From Rubrolithibacter danxiaensis (lineage in GTDB: Bacteria > Bacteroidota > Bacteroidia > Sphingobacteriales > Sphingobacteriaceae): a stretch of DNA of 64,000 nucleotides. Of the stretch, positions 17,574 to 27,062 are shown piece by piece. A model generated the notes under the pieces. The model saw nothing but the letters and a program-made list of their open reading frames with translations. It did not search any database and was not told the origin of the DNA. The position numbers were made by a program, and so were the translations under genes. Location: positions 124,001 to 188,000 of the forward strand of contig NZ_JBKOPS010000004.1 of NCBI RefSeq assembly GCF_047272945.1, written 5' to 3'. Position 1 is the stretch's first letter. Every line of letters begins with the position of its first letter.

Positions 17574-19193
17574 TTAAAACCGGTATGTAATACCAAGAAG
17601 GGCGTGTAAATTGGATGGGTTTCTGTTCAGACTTTCTTCAAAGGCATTGGTTCTAAATACACGCCATTGGTAATCCAAAGATTTAATATAGGTTAAATCT
17701 GCGTTTAAAATTAAGTTTCTATAATTCCACTCCAACTTTCCGGAAATTGCAAAGTCTGCCCAATTACCCTCTAAAGCGCTACCAGAATAATTTGCATTGT
17801 AATAATCATTGTTATGGGTATAACGTTCAAATTGCAACCCTATTTTTTTTAAATTCTTTACCCAGCTTACTTCAAATGATTGTAAATTACTGCCTGGCCC
17901 AATTCCTGCTCCTAAAACTTCTCCTTTGTGGGTATAACCATGCAAAACCTGCCCATGCAAATACCACGCTCCAGCATTCCTTACAATATAATTAATTGTT
18001 TGCTGAAGCTGGGTTAGCTCCAGTGCTACAAGTATTTGCTCCTGTTTATGATTTAATGGAATAAGTTTTCTCATGCCAAAAATATACGCCCGGGAATGCT
18101 CCGGTGTCATTGTAAAATCTCTCAGGTTATAAGAGTGATCATTTCTGCCATACTCAAGATACAACTCCGCTTTTGCCTTCTGCCATAACCACCGCACAAA
18201 TACAGAAGTTAACTGATCTCGTATTTTTTCTCCTTCATTAGTTTTAACTTTTTCAAATGGTTGAAAGAAAGGAAAATAGTCGTCCAATCGTCCGTCCATA
18301 TCTTCGTGATACATTTGAAAAGTCCGTGTTAAGCCTAAAAATAAGCCTGGTATCCATTTGGGATGATAACTAAAAGCAAATCCGGACAGATATCTCCAGT
18401 CTTCTTTTTTCCGAGTATATCCAGATCCTTCTAAACGTCCCCCTACTATTTGTCCTTCTATAAATCCGAGCGGTGTTTTTACAGGACGTATTGTATTTAA
18501 AGTGAAATGTTTAAATCCCTGAGCGTTATTGCTCATAAGCAGTGAATTTCGTAACCCGGGTCCCCACCATAAATTCTCGTTAGATATTCCAACCGATACA
18601 GGATCAAAGGTTAAACGAATACTGCTTTGTCCCAGAGAACCTTCAGAATACGGTTTATTTCCAAAACGTTCGGGAAGATCAATATTAGTATTATACGGAT
18701 AGCTTCCTGTAGCAGAAAAGCCTTTAAAAGCCAAATTTTGCGCATAAACAAATTCAGGCCTTAACTGAATGCTTAATGGCCCTGCTTTTACAAATACTCC
18801 GCCGCTGATCATAGTTTGGTAGCCTTTTGAAGGTACCATCATTCCATCGTTCCAACCATACGGATGACTTGAATTATATTCTTGCTGCCATATCAGGGGT
18901 AATATTTGGAAACGAAAGGTATTTTTAGAAGATTGCAAGAGACCTGAAAACTCTATCCATCTTTCTCGTTGTAACGTACTATCCGGATCAAAAGTATTAT
19001 TTGATTTTAAAGAAGATACTGGAAAAATGGGGCGAATAGTAAAGGACAGTGTAGAATCAATATCTCCATTAAGTTGTGCTCTGCGATAAACGTCCTCAAG
19101 CACTGGCATTCCTGCTGGTAATGGCTGAGCATTTACAGGATTAAGCAATGATAAAAAAGCAGATATAATTATCAAAAAGTATAATAATCGCAT
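17574..19193 (-). CDS. Capsule assembly Wzi-family outer-membrane protein (copy B)
   Basis: A 539-residue paralogue of the product of 15166-16860. It has a signal peptide (about 1-22, ending VNAQ), the mature start PLPAGMPVLEDVYRRAQL, the NLWWGPGLRNSLLMSNNAQGF segment, the GAGIGPGSNLQSF segment and a C-terminal GITYRF. Wzi-family barrels bind capsular or exopolysaccharide at the outer membrane. It starts 17 bases after the stop of the dehydratase gene, so it is in the same leftward transcript. Two diverged copies could retain different polymers, which would suit a locus with two export systems. That link is inference. Confidence 0.8.
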   Translation of the reverse strand: MRLLYFLIIISAFLSLLNPVNAQPLPAGMPVLEDVYRRAQLNGDIDSTLSFTIRPIFPVSSLKSNNTFDPDSTLQRERWIEFSGLLQSSKNTFRFQILPLIWQQEYNSSHPYGWNDGMMVPSKGYQTMISGGVFVKAGPLSIQLRPEFVYAQNLAFKGFSATGSYPYNTNIDLPERFGNKPYSEGSLGQSSIRLTFDPVSVGISNENLWWGPGLRNSLLMSNNAQGFKHFTLNTIRPVKTPLGFIEGQIVGGRLEGSGYTRKKEDWRYLSGFAFSYHPKWIPGLFLGLTRTFQMYHEDMDGRLDDYFPFFQPFEKVKTNEGEKIRDQLTSVFVRWLWQKAKAELYLEYGRNDHSYNLRDFTMTPEHSRAYIFGMRKLIPLNHKQEQILVALELTQLQQTINYIVRNAGAWYLHGQVLHGYTHKGEVLGAGIGPGSNLQSFEVSWVKNLKKIGLQFERYTHNNDYYNANYSGSALEGNWADFAISGKLEWNYRNLILNADLTYIKSLDYQWRVFRTNAFEESLNRNPSNLHALLGITYRF

Positions 19194-19210
19194 AACTCTG
19201 CTAAAAGTAC

Positions 19211-21148
19211 TTAATTATCTATTGATTGCATATCCAGCTCCTCATAAATAGAATTGTTGCTCTTAAATTCCGGAACGATTTCCTTCATCTTTACAACTAC
19301 ATTACGGTCTTTATATTCGCAGCTTAAACGGATAAGCCCTTCTATGTTTTTTCTTATCTCCTCAAAAGAATATTCCCGTGTTTTGGCAATCATTATTTTT
19401 TCATGATGGGTAGGAACGGTATTCTCCAGATCATTTAACAGTTCCTCATACAGTTTTTCACCGGGCCTTAAACCGCTAAATTCAATTGCAATATCCTGGT
19501 TAGGAATTAAACCCGACAGGCGTATCATCTTTTTAGCCAGCTCAACTATCTTAACCGATTTACCCATATCAAAAATAAATATCTCCCCGCCGTTACCCAT
19601 TGATCCCGCTTCCAGCACCAATCTGCAAGCTTCGGGTATAGTCATAAAATAACGTGTTATTTCAGGATGAGTAACCGTAATTGGCCCTCCCTTTTGAATT
19701 TGCTCTTTAAACCTCGGAATCACTGAGCCGTTAGACCCTAACACGTTTCCGAAACGGGTGGTAATAAATTTTGTACCTACTGACGAATGGCCATTTAAAT
19801 GAGGATTTGTTTCTTCAGAAGTCGGTTCGGACTTTTGTCTGGAATTAAATAGGCTTTGAACATAAATTTCCGCGATCCTTTTCGAGGCCCCCATTACATT
19901 TGTCGGATTTACAGCTTTGTCTGTAGAGATCATGACAAATTTCCGAACCTGGTACTTTACCGCCAGGTCCGCAAGTATACGGGTTCCCATAACGTTGGTG
20001 CGCACTGCTTCAGAGGGGTTATGTTCCATCATGGGAACGTGCTTATATGCAGCGGCGTGATAAACATAATGCGGTTTATAAATCCGGAAAAGAGCCTCCA
20101 TTCTGCACTGATCTCTTACATCGCCGATGAAGGAATGAAAAACATCATCCAGTTTTTTATCCTGCAGTTCTAATTGTAATTCGTGTAAAGGGGTTTCGGA
20201 CTGATCATTCAAAATAATTAATTGTGGCGAAAACTTGGCGACCTGCCGTACAATCTCACTTCCTATTGACCCTGCAGCACCGGTAACCAATACTCTTTTA
20301 CCTTTTAGCTGATCGCTAATAATTTCGTTATGAATTTCGATAGTGTCACGCTCCAGAAGGTCCTCAATTTTAATGTTCTGTATCTGGCTTGTATTAATAT
20401 GTCCATTAATCCAGTTAGGAACAGAAGGCAGTGTCAGCACTTTTATATTGTTCTCTAGGCAAAAATCAACGATCTCATTCTTTTTCTGCGGAGATATATT
20501 AGCAGCAATAAGGAGATCATTTATTTCGTATTGCGTAAGGTGTGTCTTAAAGTCGCTGGCATGAAAGATACGTACACCGTCTATTCCCTTTTTCGACTTA
20601 CGGTCATCATCATCCAAAAAAGCGACTACACTCATATTTACTTTCGGATCATGGTCGAGCGTTCGCTTCAGGGCAATTCCTGTTTCCCCTGCTCCGTATA
20701 TAATTACACGGCGCTTATCAATTTTCAGGTTTTTGATGTATATGAAGAAATATTTAACAAGAACACGGTATGTAATGAGTAACAGAAAGCTGGTTAAACC
20801 ATTAATTACCAGCACAGCATTTGATATTACAGGATGCTGTTTAAAAGATATTAAAAAAAGATTAGTAATAAAAAACAGAGAATTACTTAACAGGATAGAA
20901 AAAAGAATCCTGAAAGAATCTTGGGCACTTGTATAGCGGATAATTCCTGCATATGTTTTGATATTATAAAAAACAGCAAAATTAATAAATGTAAATATCA
21001 AAAAATTCCTATTCAACTCAATCAGATCGATCTTATTGATATCAAAATTATAACGAACAAAATAAGCGAAAGCTAAAGAGAGGAGACAGATTATTAAATC
21101 AAGGCAGAAAATAATCCAGCGGGGAACAATATTTATTTTAGTGAACAT
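19211..21148 (-). CDS. Membrane-bound UDP-GlcNAc 4,6-dehydratase (WbpM/PglF/CapD-type)
   Basis: A 645-residue protein with four or five N-terminal membrane helices (about 1-140), a first nucleotide-binding domain (YGAGETGIALKRTL) and a catalytic SDR domain starting near residue 285 (LVTGAAGSIGSEIV). The active-site stretch reads STDKAVNPTNVMGASKR. A Met stands where classical SDRs have Tyr, as in the retaining dehydratases WbpM, PglF and FlaA1-like long forms. Those enzymes make UDP-4-keto-6-deoxy-GlcNAc. The next two genes upstream encode an initiating transferase and a WbpV-like reductase, forming the usual D-QuiNAc/D-FucNAc set. It is distinct from the short PseB enzyme at 37413. Confidence 0.9.
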   Translation of the reverse strand: MFTKINIVPRWIIFCLDLIICLLSLAFAYFVRYNFDINKIDLIELNRNFLIFTFINFAVFYNIKTYAGIIRYTSAQDSFRILFSILLSNSLFFITNLFLISFKQHPVISNAVLVINGLTSFLLLITYRVLVKYFFIYIKNLKIDKRRVIIYGAGETGIALKRTLDHDPKVNMSVVAFLDDDDRKSKKGIDGVRIFHASDFKTHLTQYEINDLLIAANISPQKKNEIVDFCLENNIKVLTLPSVPNWINGHINTSQIQNIKIEDLLERDTIEIHNEIISDQLKGKRVLVTGAAGSIGSEIVRQVAKFSPQLIILNDQSETPLHELQLELQDKKLDDVFHSFIGDVRDQCRMEALFRIYKPHYVYHAAAYKHVPMMEHNPSEAVRTNVMGTRILADLAVKYQVRKFVMISTDKAVNPTNVMGASKRIAEIYVQSLFNSRQKSEPTSEETNPHLNGHSSVGTKFITTRFGNVLGSNGSVIPRFKEQIQKGGPITVTHPEITRYFMTIPEACRLVLEAGSMGNGGEIFIFDMGKSVKIVELAKKMIRLSGLIPNQDIAIEFSGLRPGEKLYEELLNDLENTVPTHHEKIMIAKTREYSFEEIRKNIEGLIRLSCEYKDRNVVVKMKEIVPEFKSNNSIYEELDMQSIDN

Positions 21149-21198
21149 TCTAAAAACAATAAAGAAACGAATATACAGTTAATTTCAATTTGCACAGG

Positions 21199-22182
21199 TT
21201 AATACGTGCTATGAAATAACTGCTCTTTTCCCTGAATTTTTATTCGGAGGTAAATAAATACTCCGGTAAAAACAAGGATAATACCTACTACAGATACTAT
21301 GTTTAAAACGCTGCTACTTTTAGACACCCCTGTTATTAATAAAATATTGAACAGGACTTGCACTCCTGCGAATAACAAGGACACAGACAGATGGGACCAT
21401 TTTCGTTCATTTGCCAGATATTGATAAAAATGAGACCGGTGCGCTTCAAATATATTCTCTCCTCTAACTAACCGAAACAGTATGGTTGTCCCCGCATCCA
21501 GGCCATATACCAGTAAGATCAGGATATAGGCTATATTTCCTGTTTTTATCACCAGATTAATGATCAGGAAACACAGAATAAAAGCAATGGAAACACTTCC
21601 AATATCTCCGGCAAAACAAATCGCTTTTCTTCGGAAATTAAAAAAGCCAAACACGCAGACAGATAGCAGCGTTAATATGATTAAAAAAGAATCTGTAAAC
21701 CCAACACTCGTATTAATCCAAAGCAAAGAAAGCAATGTCGCTATACTATACAACCCCGTTATTCCATTGATCCCGTCCATAAAGTTATAGGCATTAATAG
21801 TTCCAACCAATAACAGAAATATAACCGGGAACCAAAACCATTCAAATTCCATGGGGAGTTGAAAAAGCATTAATGCTACGGCAAGCAGTTGAAATACAAA
21901 CCTGATTTTAGTATGGATATGTTCCAGGTCATCAATAAAACTAACCACCGAAATAATAGTTAAACCTGCAATAAAAAACGGAGCCTGAAAGCCGGAAAGT
22001 AAAAACCAGCAAATAGCTGCAATAGAAAAAATGATTCCTCCCCCCCGAATCGTAAATTTCTTGTGAGAACTCCGGTCGTTAGGAATATCAATAATTTTAT
22101 ATTTTCCTGCAATGCGGAAATATAAAATTTCAAGAATAAAAAAAAGGAATAGAAAAGATATATACTTTATTACTTCAGGCAT
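21199..22182 (-). CDS. WecA/WbpL-type undecaprenyl-phosphate N-acetylhexosamine-1-phosphate transferase
   Basis: A 327-residue polytopic enzyme of the MraY/WecA superfamily. It shows PNDRSSHKKFTIRGGGI near residues 39-55, SFIDDLEHI at about 80, the NFMDGINGI metal and substrate motif at about 133, and CFAGDIGSVSIAF at about 190. It also has the cytoplasmic His-rich loop FEAHRSHFYQYL near 247. These are all landmarks of transferases that start a chain with an N-acetylated (deoxy)hexosamine. It overlaps the epimerase gene by 8 bases. Together with the WbpM-like and WbpV-like genes it probably uses UDP-QuiNAc or UDP-FucNAc, as WbpL does. This is the second initiating enzyme in the window. Confidence 0.88.
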   Translation of the reverse strand: MPEVIKYISFLFLFFILEILYFRIAGKYKIIDIPNDRSSHKKFTIRGGGIIFSIAAICWFLLSGFQAPFFIAGLTIISVVSFIDDLEHIHTKIRFVFQLLAVALMLFQLPMEFEWFWFPVIFLLLVGTINAYNFMDGINGITGLYSIATLLSLLWINTSVGFTDSFLIILTLLSVCVFGFFNFRRKAICFAGDIGSVSIAFILCFLIINLVIKTGNIAYILILLVYGLDAGTTILFRLVRGENIFEAHRSHFYQYLANERKWSHLSVSLLFAGVQVLFNILLITGVSKSSSVLNIVSVVGIILVFTGVFIYLRIKIQGKEQLFHSTY

Positions 22183-23071
22183 TCTTGAAAGAGAAGGCAG
22201 TTTTCAAAATTCCTTCTTTGGCCGACAAAGGTAACTCCTTTTTTAAAACTTCTTTAATTTTTTTGTTACTCACGATGTAATTTTCGGTCAGCTTCCCTAA
22301 ACGATCTGTATTTAATGGTAGATGTAATCTGTCTCCTAACTTAGCAAGACTTCGTATCCAACTTTCATATATATGCCAGAACTTAGCTGGTTTATTGAGA
22401 GATTTTGAAAGAATAGATACTAATTCAGTTGTAGATAGAGCTTCGTCATCAGCTACATTATATACTCCTGAAGGAATATCAGCCCTTTCTAAGAGTTCTT
22501 TAATAATGAAACAAAAGTTTTCTACACTTAAAAAAGATCGTCTATTTTCAAACGCCGCCAAAGGATAAGGAAACCCTTTAGAAACGAACTTGTAAAGGAG
22601 GTTTAAGTTTCCCTTGTTTCCCGGCCCGTGTATCATGCACGGGCGAAGGATATAATAAGATTTTCCCTCAGGTAAAGGCTGACTTTGAATATATTCCTCT
22701 GCCATTAATTTGGATTTACCGTAATGCGTTTGAGGATTGGGGATATAGCTCTCAGTTAAAGGTTCGTTTACATGATCCGCGGCAGCTTTTACAGAGCTCA
22801 CGATGATGAATTTTTGAGCATTGGATTGCAAGAAGGCATCATAAAGTTTCTGGCTTAGTTCGAAGTTTACCTGGTAATATTCTTCGGAATCAGACACATT
22901 TTTTAGATCATGGGCTTTGCCCGCAAGGTGAATAACTGCCGAGGAGTCAACAGGAATATTATTACTGTTCTCAACCCTAAGTTTTAAAGTCGTTATCTGG
23001 AATTTGCTAGAAAGGTATGCGGTTAAATTCGTACCGACAAAACCTGAGGAACCTGTTATTACAATTTGCAT
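22175..23071 (-). CDS. NAD-dependent sugar epimerase/4-reductase, WbpV-like
   Basis: A 298-residue extended SDR. It has the Rossmann start VITGSSGFVGTNL, an IVSSVKAAAD strand with Ser-Ser-Val-Lys, and the Y-x3-K catalytic pair in HYGKSKLMAEEY. LRPCMIHGPGNKGN and RRSFLSVENF follow. The SSVK plus YGKSKL combination is that of the WbpV/WreQ group, which reduces UDP-4-keto-6-deoxy-GlcNAc to UDP-QuiNAc or UDP-FucNAc. The adjacent WecA-like and WbpM-like genes support this. An alternative is a generic UDP-hexose 4-epimerase. It overlaps the preceding GT2 gene by 13 bases. Confidence 0.78.
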   Translation of the reverse strand: MQIVITGSSGFVGTNLTAYLSSKFQITTLKLRVENSNNIPVDSSAVIHLAGKAHDLKNVSDSEEYYQVNFELSQKLYDAFLQSNAQKFIIVSSVKAAADHVNEPLTESYIPNPQTHYGKSKLMAEEYIQSQPLPEGKSYYILRPCMIHGPGNKGNLNLLYKFVSKGFPYPLAAFENRRSFLSVENFCFIIKELLERADIPSGVYNVADDEALSTTELVSILSKSLNKPAKFWHIYESWIRSLAKLGDRLHLPLNTDRLGKLTENYIVSNKKIKEVLKKELPLSAKEGILKTAFSFKNA

Positions 23072-23901
23072 TTAAATTGTGATAAAGTCTTTTTGTTTAT
23101 AATATCTCTTTCTCTGTCGACCAGCCATCCCCATTTGTTAAAATATATAACTGCAGATTTTAAAAATACCTTAAATAATCTTGGGCTTTTATTAGCTCCA
23201 CTTTCATACTCATGATAAACAGATACTTGAGGGAAATAAAGGGTCTTATACTTCATGTGCATACGCCTTGAAAGATCAAAATCCTCAAAATACATAAAAA
23301 AGCTGTCATCATACCCTCCAACTTCTTCAATTGCTTTTAAACTGAGTAAAGTAAAACAGCCAGAAAGAATAGGGGAATTGTACTGTTCCCCTTGGGGAAA
23401 ACTCCTCAGTTCATATTTTTGTACTAATTTATTATCCTGTCGTAGGAAATGAGTAAATTTTCGCTTTACAAGCCATGAAGGGTGTGGCAATAACTTGGGT
23501 AAATACTGCACTCGCCCATCTGGATACAAAATCTCTGGCATCATCATCCCAACATCAGGATTTTTTGCCATAAAAGTTACCATTGGAGTAATAACATCCT
23601 GATTGAAATAAACGTCGGGGTTTATAATAAAATGAAATTTCGAACCTTCAATTTTTGCTAGCTCCATTGCCATATTATGGCTTGCTCCAAATCCCGGATT
23701 CGAAGGATTATGATGATAGGTTATCCTTGAATCAGTACAAATATTTTTTAAATAGTCAGTCGGTGAATTATCTACTAAGTATAGTTGTCCCCCTACTGAA
23801 TAGTTTAAATAGCTATTTATTGAGTTGGTTAGCTTTTCTGTATTATTCTTATATAAAACTATACTTCCAGTAATTTTCTCATTCATTATAATATCGTTCA
23901 C
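23059..23901 (-). CDS. Glycosyltransferase family 2, rhamnosyltransferase-like
   Basis: A 280-residue GT-A enzyme. It has a shortened N-terminal strand GSIVLYKNN, the nucleotide-binding LVDNSPTD loop, the PSNPGFGASHN segment, an INPDV motif where metal-binding acidic residues sit, and the C-terminal FMYFEDFDLSRR acceptor region. These point to the WbbL-like GT2 branch. The start may be GTG 23901, which overlaps the preceding stop as GTGA, or ATG 23886, which begins MNEKITGS. Overlap with both neighbours places it in the same translationally coupled run. It probably adds an early sugar of the cluster 2 repeat unit. Confidence 0.83.
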   Translation of the reverse strand: MNDIIMNEKITGSIVLYKNNTEKLTNSINSYLNYSVGGQLYLVDNSPTDYLKNICTDSRITYHHNPSNPGFGASHNMAMELAKIEGSKFHFIINPDVYFNQDVITPMVTFMAKNPDVGMMMPEILYPDGRVQYLPKLLPHPSWLVKRKFTHFLRQDNKLVQKYELRSFPQGEQYNSPILSGCFTLLSLKAIEEVGGYDDSFFMYFEDFDLSRRMHMKYKTLYFPQVSVYHEYESGANKSPRLFKVFLKSAVIYFNKWGWLVDRERDIINKKTLSQFKCKL

Positions 23902-24950
23902 CTTTTTTTCACTGAATTATATAACTCTAGATAGTTATTACACATTAATTTCACTCGATAGCAATTTAGAAATTTTGATTTAACATTGGCCGAATAAAAA
24001 ACTGGATTACCTAATGCCTTAGAAACTGCTTCGTTTAGAGATGAAATATCATTTAGTTGAAAAAAGCATGCCTCCTCTTCATTAAATAATTCTCGAAAAA
24101 TTGGCAAATCTGAACAAACTAAAGGTATCCCTGCGCCTGCGGCCTCTAAAGCAACCAAAGGAAAGCCTTCCGAATAGGAGACCATACCATATATATCAAA
24201 ATATTTAAAATATGGTAATGAAAACCTTTTATATCCTAAAAATATACATCTTTCAGTTACTCCCATACTTTTGGCCATCTTGACTAATTCCTCCATTGCT
24301 TTACCATTACCAATTAAAACCAACGCTAACTCGCCATTTAACACTAGTAAATTAATCAACTGGTGAAATCCCTTTATCTTACGCATATTCCCCACCCCTC
24401 CTATAACTTTATATGATAATCGTAGCTTTTCAATTTTTACAATGTCCGCGTCTTTATTTTCACAAGAATTTAAAGTCAGTGATCTCCCGTTATAAATATA
24501 TATTAACTTTGATTTTGATATATGCTTGGAATAATATTCCAACATAGTATTTGAAAGACAAACCACTATATCAAAGCGTTTTAAAGCCCTAATCCAGATA
24601 TATCTTGTGAATATTCCAATAAGCTTTCCATGAGAGCTACTTATATCTTCATAAATATAATTATGTAGAGTTGCAACTACGGCTCCATGAATTTTATTTT
24701 TAAAATAGGCAACATATAAATTAGGACGTAACATATGAGCGTGAATAACATCAAACTCAGTGAACAATTCAATATATGGAGAGTATTGATTAATCTTTAT
24801 TGTTGCACAGGGAAAATCTAACTCAACTATATCATCAAAATAAAAAACAACAACTTTATCTAATTTATTAACAAGACCTTCAACAAGTTCTTTTACAACT
24901 ATAATTGGTGCCTTATTTATCAATGAAGGTACAAGATAGGCGATTTTCAT
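23898..24950 (-). CDS. Glycosyltransferase family 4
   Basis: A 350-residue GT-B enzyme starting MKIAYLVPSL. The middle shows FDVIHAHMLRPN, ATLHNYIYED and IVVCLSNTM, usual for GT4 acceptor domains. The donor domain contains IGGVGNMRKIKGFHQLI, CIFLGYKRF and the E-x7-E motif within YSEGFPLVALEAAGAG. The coding sequence is conspicuously A/T-rich compared with cluster 1. It ends overlapping the next GT2 gene by 4 bases. Donor and acceptor are unknown. Confidence 0.85.
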   Translation of the reverse strand: MKIAYLVPSLINKAPIIVVKELVEGLVNKLDKVVVFYFDDIVELDFPCATIKINQYSPYIELFTEFDVIHAHMLRPNLYVAYFKNKIHGAVVATLHNYIYEDISSSHGKLIGIFTRYIWIRALKRFDIVVCLSNTMLEYYSKHISKSKLIYIYNGRSLTLNSCENKDADIVKIEKLRLSYKVIGGVGNMRKIKGFHQLINLLVLNGELALVLIGNGKAMEELVKMAKSMGVTERCIFLGYKRFSLPYFKYFDIYGMVSYSEGFPLVALEAAGAGIPLVCSDLPIFRELFNEEEACFFQLNDISSLNEAVSKALGNPVFYSANVKSKFLNCYRVKLMCNNYLELYNSVKKR

Positions 24951-24959
24951 TTTAAAAAG

Positions 24960-26138
24960 CTAAGTACTCTTATGCAATTTATCGTTTTGCCACTTACAAA
25001 CTACAATATTTATTATAAAAAGGGGCGTTAATAATACTACTGCACTATTTAAAAACAACAAGTTGGCGATCATAAAATATTTACTGCCATTTGTACAGTG
25101 AACTACAAACCCAATAATCAATACCGTAACTAATATTCCTTCTTCCACAAATAATTTAATATACTGGTTAGATTCTCCTTTATCCATAGTAACCTCTACA
25201 AATCCAGGAGCATGGCCTAATACTAACTTTTGAGAACTAGAGGTTAGTAGTACAAATATACTTTCTTGAATCCTAGCTTGTCGATCATCAAGGGAGGATT
25301 TTCCTAATAAGCTTCCTACCCGTTCTTGACCACCTTCTGCAAAGAAAACTATAGGAGCAGAGAAAACCAAGAGACCTACAGCAATATTAGCCATGGCTTT
25401 TCGAACACCTATCATATTTAAAAACCCAAAAGCAAGCTTTACAAAAAATATGATAAGAAACACAAGCCAACACATAGTAGAGCAGGTAGCCATGGCACCC
25501 AAGAATACAATTACTCTTATCAGTACAACTTGGACTCCTTTAACTGATGTGCATTTATGTACGAAAAAAAAATTTGTTGTAAGAAACCAGGCGAGGTAAC
25601 TAGGTTCAAACATAAATCCCGCTACACGACCTAATGTTCCAAAGCTCATCGGTTTAGGATCAATGTACCCTAAAAAAGGATTATAATAGAAGTTATAATA
25701 ATCAAAATCACCCAGCTTTATAGAAGAAAAAGGAAGCAAATTAAAATTGAAGGTTAAAAACGAAAAGATTGCTAATATAGACTGGATAAGCACTAAAAAC
25801 AACAAAAACTTCGTGAGTACAAATTTAAGCCTCCGAACTTTTTGAGCAGCAGATAAAAGAGTGATAGTAAAAATAGTAAAAGCAAAAAAATACAAAATAA
25901 AAGGTATAGACCTTGGACTATTAAGTACCCAAATTATTGTTAATAAAATTGACAAAGGAAGGAATGTAAGTAAAAAATAAAAAACTTTTCTTTTCTTAAA
26001 AGAGAAAGATATAAATAACGCAATAAGTAGGAACAGAACAAAGACCCGAACCTCAAGCGGAACTAGCATGGACCAGGTAAAAGGTTGAAATCCAAAGATT
26101 AAAATGCTGACAAGAAAAAGAATAACTGCTTCAAGCAT
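24960..26138 (-). CDS. Polysaccharide polymerase candidate (Wzy-like), cluster 2
   Basis: A 392-residue integral membrane protein with about ten hydrophobic segments and a larger polar loop around residues 280-320. The loop carries SLDDRQARIQES, and LGHAPGFVEV and ESNQYIKLFVEEG follow it. The Arg-rich loop followed by a G-x-(G/A)-P-G segment and an N-Q-Y-I-K stretch is typical of divergent Wzy proteins. It lies between GT2 and GT4 genes of cluster 2, which otherwise has Wzx, Wza and Wzz homologues but no other polymerase candidate. Assignment rests on topology, loop pattern and context, so it stays provisional. Confidence 0.7.
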   Translation of the reverse strand: MLEAVILFLVSILIFGFQPFTWSMLVPLEVRVFVLFLLIALFISFSFKKRKVFYFLLTFLPLSILLTIIWVLNSPRSIPFILYFFAFTIFTITLLSAAQKVRRLKFVLTKFLLFLVLIQSILAIFSFLTFNFNLLPFSSIKLGDFDYYNFYYNPFLGYIDPKPMSFGTLGRVAGFMFEPSYLAWFLTTNFFFVHKCTSVKGVQVVLIRVIVFLGAMATCSTMCWLVFLIIFFVKLAFGFLNMIGVRKAMANIAVGLLVFSAPIVFFAEGGQERVGSLLGKSSLDDRQARIQESIFVLLTSSSQKLVLGHAPGFVEVTMDKGESNQYIKLFVEEGILVTVLIIGFVVHCTNGSKYFMIANLLFLNSAVVLLTPLFIINIVVCKWQNDKLHKST

Positions 26139-26168
26139 TTACAAATATTATAACTTGTATGAATTATC

Positions 26169-27062
26169 TTAATAAACCTTAACTTTTATCCCAAAGACAG
26201 CAAATACCATATGTAATAATGACTTCAATTTGATTGACGCACTACCCAATTGAACAGCTTTTTTATAGTCTAATACCGCCTTTGAATACTGAAATGCTTC
26301 ATGGTGAAGCCTTCCAGTATGATACTTTTTTATGCCTATTACCTTTTTAAGGAGTAAACTATTTAATTTATAATTGTTTATATGGTAATCATAAATTGTG
26401 TTTATTTTTTCTATTTGCTTTTCTGTCATGGAAATATTTCCGTTTCCAACAGAGTAAAACCCTAAAACATCCTCAATTATTTTAAATCTGTATCCCTTTT
26501 CTGCTACTTTAAGCCATAAGTCAAAGTCTTCTACTGCTATAAATGCCTTATCTTCCACAAAGCCTCCAATTTCAAATAGAATTGCTTTCTTAATGCAGAC
26601 ACTAGATGTAACAATAGAGTTCCCCTTTACTAAAAGATCTTCAAAAACTTTTCCAACTTGAAAGCTTGCTCGAATAATTTTCGATCTCTTGGTTCCTTCT
26701 ATTTTAACAGAGTGACATAGAAAATCATAATCATTTATGTACTTCAGACAAACTTCCAACTTATTTCTCTCCCACCAATCATCAGAATCTAAAAAACATA
26801 TCCATTCACCCCTAGCCATTTTTATACCTATATTCCTTGGCTTAGCAGGACCGCCCCAATTATCAGAAACTAAATATTTTATATCAAGAATACCATAATA
26901 TTTCGTTACCACTTCACGAGTATGATCAGTAGATCCATCGTCACAAACTATTACCTCAAAATCCTTAAAGGTTTGTTTTACTAAAGAATCCAAACTCCTA
27001 TCCAATACGATCGCCCTATTATATGTTGGTATTATTACAGAAAATTTAAACTTATTGGCCAT
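26169..27062 (-). CDS. Glycosyltransferase family 2
   Basis: A 297-residue GT-A glycosyltransferase with the textbook N-terminus SVIIPTYNRAIVLDRSLDSL, the CDDGSTD nucleotide-binding loop, WGGPAKPRNIG, and the DxD-type motif ICFLDSDDWW at about residues 87-96. AVEDFDLWLKVAEKGYRF near 175 supplies the ED catalytic region. The C-terminal 60 residues look like TPR-type helices (HEAFQYSKAVLDYKKAVQLG) that could position the acceptor. It overlaps the epimerase gene by 11 bases. Sugar specificity is not deducible. Confidence 0.88.
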   Translation of the reverse strand: MANKFKFSVIIPTYNRAIVLDRSLDSLVKQTFKDFEVIVCDDGSTDHTREVVTKYYGILDIKYLVSDNWGGPAKPRNIGIKMARGEWICFLDSDDWWERNKLEVCLKYINDYDFLCHSVKIEGTKRSKIIRASFQVGKVFEDLLVKGNSIVTSSVCIKKAILFEIGGFVEDKAFIAVEDFDLWLKVAEKGYRFKIIEDVLGFYSVGNGNISMTEKQIEKINTIYDYHINNYKLNSLLLKKVIGIKKYHTGRLHHEAFQYSKAVLDYKKAVQLGSASIKLKSLLHMVFAVFGIKVKVY

